Of a DNA stretch of 44,082 nucleotides, positions 39,224 through 44,082 are shown one piece after another. The translations under genes and the position numbers were made by a program. The stretch is taken from NCBI GenBank assembly GCA_050184225.1, contig JBFXAN010000041.1:1-44082 (forward strand). Reading direction: 5' to 3'. The stretch is from JBFXAN01 sp050184225 (GTDB lineage Bacteria > Chloroflexota > Dehalococcoidia > CAUJGQ01). Numbering within the stretch: position 1 is the first letter of the stretch; each line of letters opens with the position of its first letter. The notes under the pieces are model-generated. The model saw nothing but the letters and a program-made list of their open reading frames with translations. It was not told where the DNA came from and searched no databases.

Positions 39224-40162
39224 TCAGACCAGCGAGCCGTTGTCGCTCTCTTCGCCCGCGCGCAACCGGCGCCAGAGGGGGCCGATCGGGCTGAGCAGGT
39301 CGCGGCGTGCGGCAACATCCTCGGCAATCAATTTGACGACGTGGGGACTGCCGGCGATGATCGATCCCTTCCACGTGCGGAGCCCGTCCTCCGGCGCACC
39401 CGGCGGTATGAAGATCCGCATGCGCCGCCACTTCTTCGTCCTCTCGTCGCGGCAGACGACATCGCCGCCCGCCTCGCGCACGATCAGCACGCCGGCGGCC
39501 ACGTCCCAGATCTTCGGTCCCCAGAAGACACCGTACTGCAAGACGCCGGCGCCGATCAGACCCAACTCCAGGGCAATGCTGCCGAGCGTGCGCGTCTCGC
39601 CGAGCGCCGGTCCCTTGCGCGTGCGGAACCGCATGTCCTGCCAGTAATGGCCGGGGAGTCCGGAGAGGCGTGCCTTGGTCGGCACCGGCTCGTCGGCGAC
39701 CTGGATCGGCGTGCCGTCCGTGCCGGCGCCGCCGCCGGCACGGGCGTGGAAGACCGTGGCCGTGGCGCCCGGACCGGACGGCGTGAAGATCGCGGCGGCG
39801 ACGGGACGGTTGCGCCAGAGCACGCCGACAGAGACGCACCACAGGGGCAGGCCGTTGATGAAGTTGGTGGTGCCATCGAGCGGATCGAGCACCCAGACGA
39901 AGGGAGCGCTCTGGGCGTGCTCAGCACCCTCTTCGCCGAGCACGCCGTGGCTGGGGAAGCGGGCATGGATCGCGGCGTGCAGGTATCGCTCGGCTTCGCG
40001 GTCCGCCTCGGTGACGGGATCCTGGCGATACCTGGACTTGTATTCGACTTCGAGTTTGGTGCGGAAGCGGCCGAGGAGGAGGTGTCCGGCCTCACGCGCC
40101 CAACCGACGGCCGCGTCCTCGAGCTCGGCAAAGAGCGCCGGGTCCGGCGCGTCGACTTTCAT
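39224..40162 (-). CDS. Inositol monophosphatase family phosphatase
   Basis: This 312-residue Mg-dependent phosphatase has the metal-site motifs in order: GVLGEEGAE (Glu), WVLDPLDGTTNFINGLP (Asp-Pro-Leu-Asp-Gly-Thr) and GPKIWDVAAGVLIVREAGG (Asp). Substrates in the family include inositol-1-phosphate, histidinol phosphate, NADP and PAP, so I assign only the family. C-terminal extension (RRLRAGEESDNGSLV) exceeds usual length by about 30 residues. It stands alone on the minus strand, divergent from ridA. Confidence 0.9.
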   Translation of the reverse strand: MKVDAPDPALFAELEDAAVGWAREAGHLLLGRFRTKLEVEYKSRYRQDPVTEADREAERYLHAAIHARFPSHGVLGEEGAEHAQSAPFVWVLDPLDGTTNFINGLPLWCVSVGVLWRNRPVAAAIFTPSGPGATATVFHARAGGGAGTDGTPIQVADEPVPTKARLSGLPGHYWQDMRFRTRKGPALGETRTLGSIALELGLIGAGVLQYGVFWGPKIWDVAAGVLIVREAGGDVVCRDERTKKWRRMRIFIPPGAPEDGLRTWKGSIIAGSPHVVKLIAEDVAARRDLLSPIGPLWRRLRAGEESDNGSLV

Positions 40163-40281
40163 AGGAATAGGGTACGTCGAAACGAGACCTAAGGTCAGCG
40201 GGCGAACGTGGGTCTGTTTGAGCGGGGCGTGCTAGACTTTCGACGGCTGACGCTTCAGCAATCCATCCGTAGGAGCGATCG

Positions 40282-40668
40282 ATGACCAACCGGATCGTCG
40301 CGCCGCCGTTCATCCATCAGACCACCGGATACAGTCACGCCGTCCAGGCAGGAAACACGCTCTACATCGCCGGCCAAGTGGCGATTGACCCGGAGGGCAA
40401 TCTCGTCGGGGAGGGCGACATCGAGGCGCAGGTCGAGCAGGTATGGCGCAACCTGAGGTCGATCCTCGGCTACGCCGGCGGCTCGCTGGACAATATCGTC
40501 AAGATCACGGTGTTCACCACGGACATTGCCTACCGGCCGGCGATCGCGGCGGGGCGTGACGCGGTGTTCACACAGGGGCGCTATCCGGCGAGCACGTTCC
40601 TCGTCGTCCAATCACTCGCGCGGCCGGAACTCCTGGTCGAGATCGAGGCGATCGCGGTGCTGGGTTAG
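40282..40668 (+). CDS. RidA family (YjgF/YER057c/UK114) protein
   Basis: This 128-residue protein matches RidA-type imine/enamine deaminases: GYSHAVQAGNTLYIAGQVAI, EQVWRNLRSILGYAGGSLDN and ASTFLVVQSLARPELLVEIE. The Arg in LARPELLVEIEA is the usual substrate-carboxylate ligand. Such proteins clear reactive 2-aminoacrylate. GTAGGAG precedes the ATG. Its TAG stop falls in the first unit of the GTTAGCC repeat, so the repeat ends the gene. Confidence 0.9.
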   Translation: MTNRIVAPPFIHQTTGYSHAVQAGNTLYIAGQVAIDPEGNLVGEGDIEAQVEQVWRNLRSILGYAGGSLDNIVKITVFTTDIAYRPAIAAGRDAVFTQGRYPASTFLVVQSLARPELLVEIEAIAVLG

Positions 40669-40767
40669 CCGTTAGCCGTTAGCCAACGTCCGTGCTCTTT
40701 ATTCACCGACGGCTAACAGCTAATGACTAATAGCTAATGGCTAATAGCTAACGGCTAACGGCTAATC
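40665..40767. repeat. GTTAGCC-family inverted repeat with short tandem units
   Basis: Left arm TTAGCCGTTAGCCGTTAGCC (40665-40684) faces a right arm GCTAACGGCTAACGGCTAA (40749-40767), with further GCTAAT/AGCTAATGG units between. It lies between two convergent genes and provides both stops: TAG for ridA (40666-40668) and TAG for the DUF2269 gene (40764-40762). A single half is at 4981-5005. Confidence 0.85.
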
Positions 40768-41247
40768 ACTGATGAACGGCTTGAAGACCATAAAGTAGAG
40801 GATCGCCACGGCGACGACGACGTTGGCCCAGGCGAGGATGGCCAGCGGCCCCTTGGTGAGTGCATCGCGGACGGCGACAGTGTTACTGCTGTCGCCGCCG
40901 GTCGATACCGCCCGGCGCGTGATCCGGCTGGCGAAGCCGGCGATGCCAAGGGCGACGATCCAGAGCAGGATCGAGGCATGGATCCAGCCCAGCTTGCCGG
41001 CGTCGAAGATACCCTCCTGGTCATAGCGCAGCATCAACACCATGCCGAAGATGCCGGCGAGCGCGCCACCGGGGATCACGAGCGCGCGGTTGATCAGCGC
41101 GGCGCCGCCCACCGTCGAACGGGCGCCGGCGGCATCGGCGGCGCCACGCGCCCGTTGGAACAAGAGCACAAAGCCGGCGATGCCGCCGACCATCACCATG
41201 GCGCTGAGAATATGCAGGAACAAGATGGCCTTGAGCTCGTTGGTCAT
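40762..41247 (-). CDS. DUF2269-like integral membrane protein
   Basis: This 161-residue protein has four hydrophobic segments: AILFLHILSAMVMVGGIAGF at the start, ALVIPGGALAGIFGMVLML, WIHASILLWIVALGIAGFAS and AILAWANVVVAVAILYFMVF. The first helix with FLHILSA and GG is typical of DUF2269 / CopD-like small membrane families. ATG 41247 lies seven bases after GGAG and is preferred to ATG 41253 and the longer frame to 41346. Its function is unknown. It is divergent from the methyltransferase gene, and its stop codon is inside a repeat. Confidence 0.78.
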   Translation of the reverse strand: MTNELKAILFLHILSAMVMVGGIAGFVLLFQRARGAADAAGARSTVGGAALINRALVIPGGALAGIFGMVLMLRYDQEGIFDAGKLGWIHASILLWIVALGIAGFASRITRRAVSTGGDSSNTVAVRDALTKGPLAILAWANVVVAVAILYFMVFKPFISD

Positions 41248-41332
41248 ATCCATGCTCCAATACATCGGATAGCAGGTCGCCACGGTCGGGGGCGACCCGC
41301 CCGCCGCTCGGAGCGAATTGCTCCACATGAGA

Positions 41333-42280
41333 ATGGAATCACACATGCCGCTCTCGTCCCAGGTCCGCGAGCGTGTCGGTTTCGGTGCGCCGGACCTGCC
41401 GCATAACCGGCTGATTCTGGGCGACGCGACGGCGGTTGCGGCACTGCTCGCGACGGCATCGGTCGATCTTATCTACGCCGATCCGCCGTTCTTCACGGGC
41501 CGGCGACAGCGTCACCAGGGAAACGGCACGTCGTATGAGGACGTGTGGCGGGATGGACTGGACGGCTATCTCGGCTGGCTTCGGCCGTTGCTGGCGGAGT
41601 TTCATCGGTTGCTCGTTCCGACGGGCACGCTGTACATGCACCTGGACTGGCATGCCGTCCATTACGTCAAGGTCGAGCTCGACCGGGTGTTCGGCGGCGA
41701 TCACTTCGTCAATGAAGTGATCTGGCACTACGGCCTCGGCGCGGCGCGGTCCCGCTCGCACTTTCTGCGGAAGCATGACACGCTCCTGGTCTATCGTCGG
41801 GGGGCACATCCCACGTTCAACATGCTGCGCGGCGCAGTGACGCCGGCGATGGCGGCGAAGTACCGGCACCGGGACGAGCGGGGACACTACATGCACAGCC
41901 GTGGCCGCCGATATTACCTCAAGGGTGGCAAGCCGCTGGATTCGGTCTGGGATATTCCGACGCTGGCAGCAACCTCGCGCGAGCGGCTCGGCTACCCAAC
42001 GCAGAAGCCGGAGGCGTTACTCGAACGGATCGTCGCCGCGTCCAGCGATCCAGGCGACCTCGTGCTCGACCTCTTCTGCGGCAGTGGCACGGCTCCGGCA
42101 GTCGCCCAGCGGTTCGGGCGTCGCTGGATTGCCGCCGACTGTTCGACCACGGCGGTCGAGGTGACCACGTCCCGGTTGCGCCGGCTTGGGAGCATAAGCC
42201 TCGCGCCGATCCCTGACTTCACGGTCGAAGAAGTCACACCAGTACCGACACCGGAACAAGATCGCGCCACCGACGCGTGA
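41333..42280 (+). CDS. Orphan DNA methyltransferase (beta class, DPPF)
   Basis: This roughly 315-residue protein has motif IV DPPF (about residues 50-53, VDLIYADPPFF) before motif I FCGSGT (about 248-253, LVLDLFCGSGT), the order of beta-class amino-methyltransferases making N6-methyladenine or N4-methylcytosine; DPPF favours adenine. GYPTQKPEALLERIV precedes motif I as expected. The target-recognition part lies between. No endonuclease gene is adjacent, so it is either regulatory or a relic. Start is uncertain among ATG 41327, 41333 and 41345; I took the middle one. Recognition site is unknown. Confidence 0.85.
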   Translation: MESHMPLSSQVRERVGFGAPDLPHNRLILGDATAVAALLATASVDLIYADPPFFTGRRQRHQGNGTSYEDVWRDGLDGYLGWLRPLLAEFHRLLVPTGTLYMHLDWHAVHYVKVELDRVFGGDHFVNEVIWHYGLGAARSRSHFLRKHDTLLVYRRGAHPTFNMLRGAVTPAMAAKYRHRDERGHYMHSRGRRYYLKGGKPLDSVWDIPTLAATSRERLGYPTQKPEALLERIVAASSDPGDLVLDLFCGSGTAPAVAQRFGRRWIAADCSTTAVEVTTSRLRRLGSISLAPIPDFTVEEVTPVPTPEQDRATDA

Positions 42281-42296
42281 ACCGTTTGCCGACGGC

Positions 42297-42371
42297 CCCT
42301 GGGAGCGCGGGCATCCTTGCCCGCAATCTCGTGGAGCACCCAGGCGGGCAAGGATGCCCGCGCTCCCGGGG
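42297..42371. repeat. GGGAGCGCGG-family palindromic repeat (second copy)
   Basis: 28-bp arms (42297-42324 and 42344-42371), nearly perfect, contain CTGGGAGCGCGGGCATCC and GGATGCCCGCGCTCCC, plus an inner CTTGCCCGC/GCGGGCAAG extension. Spacer is about 19 bp. It lies between the convergent methyltransferase and CoA-transferase genes. The copy at 5231-5301 has GGACATCC at the GGGCATCC position. Confidence 0.85.
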
Positions 42372-42379
42372 GGGAGCAA

Positions 42380-43750
42380 TTACCGGTCCGCCGGCTCGGT
42401 TCCGGTGACGCCTGCCTCGAGCAATGCCTCGTATTGAGGCTCGCCCATGCCGAGCAGGTCACACAGCACCAGTTCGTTGTGCTCGCCCAGGCAGGGAGCC
42501 GGCCGGGGATCAATTTCCGGCGGCGGAATCAGCGAGAAGGGCAGGCCAGGGTAGGGATGCGCGCCCACATGCGCCCGGTCCACCACGGTAAAGAAGGCCC
42601 GTGCAGCCAGTCCGGCATCGGCCAGCAGATCCGCGCTCGTTTGAACGGGCGCGACTGGCACGCCGGCCGCGCGCAGGAGGCCGACGGCTTCGTCGCGTTC
42701 GTGCTGCATGGTCCAGCCGGCGATGATCGGATCGATCTGGTTTTCATTCCGCTTTCGGCTGACGACATCGGCGAAGCGTGGGTCGTCGACGAGATCGGGG
42801 CGGTTGAGGATGGTGCAGAGCAATGACCATTCGGCGTCGGATTGGATGGCGATGGCGATCCAGGAGTCGGCCCTCACCCCCGGCCCCTCTCCCGCCGCGC
42901 GGGAGAGGGGAGATACTGTCGAACCTGTGCCGGCTGAAGCTCCCCTCTCCCGCTCTGCGGGAGAGGGGCCGGGGGTGAGGGCCGGACCGCAGGGATAGAC
43001 TCCGTGCGGGGCCATGCTCGGGTGGCGGTTGCCGGTGCGGCGGCCGTCGCGGCCGTTCATCTGCCGGTCGAGGAGGGCGCCGGCGATGAGCGGGATGAAA
43101 CCCTCGACCTGGGCGACCTCGATGTGGGCGCCGGTTCCGGTTTGGTCGCGACGATGGAGGGCGATCAGGGCGGCAGCGGCGCCGTTGAGGCCGGAAACGG
43201 GGTCGCCGTAGGCGTTGCCCATCATCTGGGGTGGGCCGTCCTCGTAGCCGGTGAGGGCAGTCATACCGGCGGTGGCTTCGATCGTCATGCCATAGCCGAT
43301 GTAGTCGCGCTCCGGTCCGGTCGAACCGAAGGCGGGCATCGAGAGCATGATCAGATGCGGGTTGATCCGGGCGAGCGCGGGGTAATCGAGGCTGAGGGAG
43401 GCCATCGCGTGGGGCGTGAAGTTCTCGACCAGGAGATCGGAGACGCGGACGAGATTGTGCAGCGCCGCCTTGCCGGCCACCGTCGTCAGGTCGAGCGTGA
43501 GGCCGAGCTTATGCCGGTTGACGGAGTTGTAGACCGGCGCCTGCTCATGGGCGGTCTGGTTGATCGAGCCGTCCGGGTTGCGGGCGGCGTCGCGGGGGTG
43601 CGGCCCACGCCACCAGTCGAAGTGCTGGCAGGCCTCGACCTTGATCACTTCGGCACCAAGCTCGGCAAGCAGAAACGAGACGAACGGCCCGGCCCAGCCC
43701 ATCGAAAGGTCGAGCACGCGGAGGCGGGATAGTCCGGTTCGGCGCTGCAT
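42380..43750 (-). CDS. CaiB/BaiF family CoA-transferase carrying an in-frame repeat insertion
   Basis: This 456-residue class III CoA-transferase begins LSRLRVLDLSMGWAGPFVSF then LAELGAEVIKVEACQH. Residues 251-254 (VYPC) and from 296 (SWIAIAIQSDAEWSLL) are adjacent in normal family members, which read YPC-G-D-x-W-I-A-I-A. Here about 39 residues (256-294: ALTPGPSPAERERG... AGEGPGVRA) separate them. They are encoded by the palindromic repeat at 42869-42983, which keeps the frame. Without it the protein would be about 417 residues, a normal length. The insert lies after the large-domain crossover and may be tolerated as a loop, but activity is uncertain. Substrate unknown. Confidence 0.88.
   Translation of the reverse strand: MQRRTGLSRLRVLDLSMGWAGPFVSFLLAELGAEVIKVEACQHFDWWRGPHPRDAARNPDGSINQTAHEQAPVYNSVNRHKLGLTLDLTTVAGKAALHNLVRVSDLLVENFTPHAMASLSLDYPALARINPHLIMLSMPAFGSTGPERDYIGYGMTIEATAGMTALTGYEDGPPQMMGNAYGDPVSGLNGAAAALIALHRRDQTGTGAHIEVAQVEGFIPLIAGALLDRQMNGRDGRRTGNRHPSMAPHGVYPCGPALTPGPSPAERERGASAGTGSTVSPLSRAAGEGPGVRADSWIAIAIQSDAEWSLLCTILNRPDLVDDPRFADVVSRKRNENQIDPIIAGWTMQHERDEAVGLLRAAGVPVAPVQTSADLLADAGLAARAFFTVVDRAHVGAHPYPGLPFSLIPPPEIDPRPAPCLGEHNELVLCDLLGMGEPQYEALLEAGVTGTEPADR
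42869..42983. repeat. CCCCTCTCCC-family composite repeat inside a coding region (115 bp)
   Basis: Outer arms are CCCTCACCCCCGGCCCCTCT (from 42871) and its reverse complement ending at 42982. Each half holds its own hairpin of CCCCTCTCCCGC and GCGGGAGAGGGG with a 3-base loop. Central 27 bp are unpaired. The element interrupts the CoA-transferase codons for residues 256-294 without a stop or frameshift. Confidence 0.92.
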
Positions 43751-43798
43751 GGTGGCACAGTAGCACAGAATGAATTGAATGGTGGCGCGGGAGAACCG

Positions 43799-43964
43799 GC
43801 CCTCACCCCCGACCCCTCTCCCGCCGGGGCGGGCGAGGGGAGCCTACAGTAACCGTGAACACCAACACCCAAGGCGGTGTGGTCCGACCGATCGACACGC
43901 TGGGATCATCGGTTGATCTGGACTCCCCTCTCCCGCTCCAGCGGGAGAGGGGTCAGGGGTGAGC
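43799..43964. repeat. CCCCTCTCCC-family composite repeat (166 bp)
   Basis: Left arm 43799-43842 (CCCTCACCCCCGACCCCTCT...) and right arm 43923-43964 are near reverse complements; each arm also forms its own hairpin. The middle of about 80 bp has no similarity to other copies that I can see. It lies between the CoA-transferase start and the IS110 transposase end. Confidence 0.88.
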
Positions 43965-43975
43965 AACTGTCTTGA

Positions 43976-44082
43976 TTAGGCCACCTCCAGGTGCGGCTGC
44001 CACGGGGTTTCGGTGCGGAGGATGGCATGGCGGAGGCGGAGCAGCTTATGCATGCAGGCGACCAGGGCGACCTTCTTCGGCT
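43976..44082 (-). CDS. IS110-family transposase, C-terminal end only
   Basis: The last 34 codons and TAA stop read KKVALVACMHKLLRLRHAIL then RTETPWQPHLEVA. KVALVACMxKLL...N/HAxxR...PW is the usual C-terminus of IS110/IS1111-type DEDD transposases. The rest lies beyond the window edge, so intactness cannot be judged. IS110 elements lack long terminal inverted repeats, and I could not define the element end. Confidence 0.8.
   Translation of the reverse strand, partial: PKKVALVACMHKLLRLRHAILRTETPWQPHLEVA

Overview
The window is high-GC throughout. It shows LPXTG-like cell-wall anchors, a Hanks-type Ser/Thr kinase, ECF and LuxR-type regulators, a mixed metabolic gene set, and many intergenic palindromic repeats of the kind whose translations read VILSEAKDLG, DPSLALRMTG or LTPGPSP. 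Together these suggest a chromosome segment of a Gram-positive-like (monoderm) Chloroflexota bacterium, perhaps a Thermomicrobia/Sphaerobacter relative. That placement is inference; no rRNA or marker gene is present. I saw no tRNA, rRNA, CRISPR or prophage.

Layout. 1-800: 3' end of a Gly-Thr-Thr/Pro-repeat surface protein with a terminator. 809-1990: an inactivated IS630 element. 2102-4146: a two-gene unit encoding a membrane protein and an HTTM (gamma-carboxylase-like) protein with a C-terminal DCC-type CxxC domain. 4254-9860: a LuxR-type regulator with a degenerate receiver, threonine aldolase, nitroreductase, a DUF2171 protein, a membrane Ser/Thr kinase and a canonical NarL-type regulator. 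10069-12155: two-gene Trk/Ktr potassium uptake system. 12226-14140: MerR regulator and MFS exporter. 14194-15113: a DUF4258/DUF2283 toxin-antitoxin-like pair between two 85-bp copies of the 3' end of the neighbouring dipeptidase gene. 15025-21649: dipeptidase, Eis-like acetyltransferase, LPXTG-anchored CHRD-like protein, molybdopterin oxidoreductase and epoxide hydrolase. 21678-23700: two paralogous small antitoxin-like genes, each followed by a ruined ParE-like toxin, on either side of a cobalamin-riboswitch-controlled corrinoid-binding lipoprotein. 23686-30663: Cys-rich protein, truncated MFS, luciferase-like monooxygenase, VapBC, CoA-transferase coupled to a secreted Gmad2-like protein, cupin and a small membrane protein. 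30669-35561: ECF41-type sigma factor, PAS/GAF histidine kinase and GNAT operon, divergent from an NmrA-type oxidoreductase. 35558-43750: membrane MutS-like ATPase, SnoaL-like protein, isocitrate dehydrogenase, inositol monophosphatase, RidA, DUF2269 protein, orphan DNA methyltransferase and a second CoA-transferase. 43976-end: 3' end of an IS110 transposase.

Two features stand out. First, at least seven families of palindromic or inverted-repeat elements occupy many of the gaps. Some provide stop codons to adjacent genes, and one has inserted in frame into a CoA-transferase gene, adding about 39 residues. Second, a 13-kb stretch holds four toxin-antitoxin-type loci in different states: one intact VapBC, one intact DUF4258/DUF2283 pair flanked by a gene-end duplication, and two decayed ParDE-like loci.

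Most genes stand alone or in pairs. The pairs that look functionally coupled are trkH-trkA, HTTM plus its membrane partner, ECF41 sigma plus kinase plus GNAT (with the NmrA gene a likely sigma target), vapB-vapC, and the riboswitch with its lipoprotein gene.
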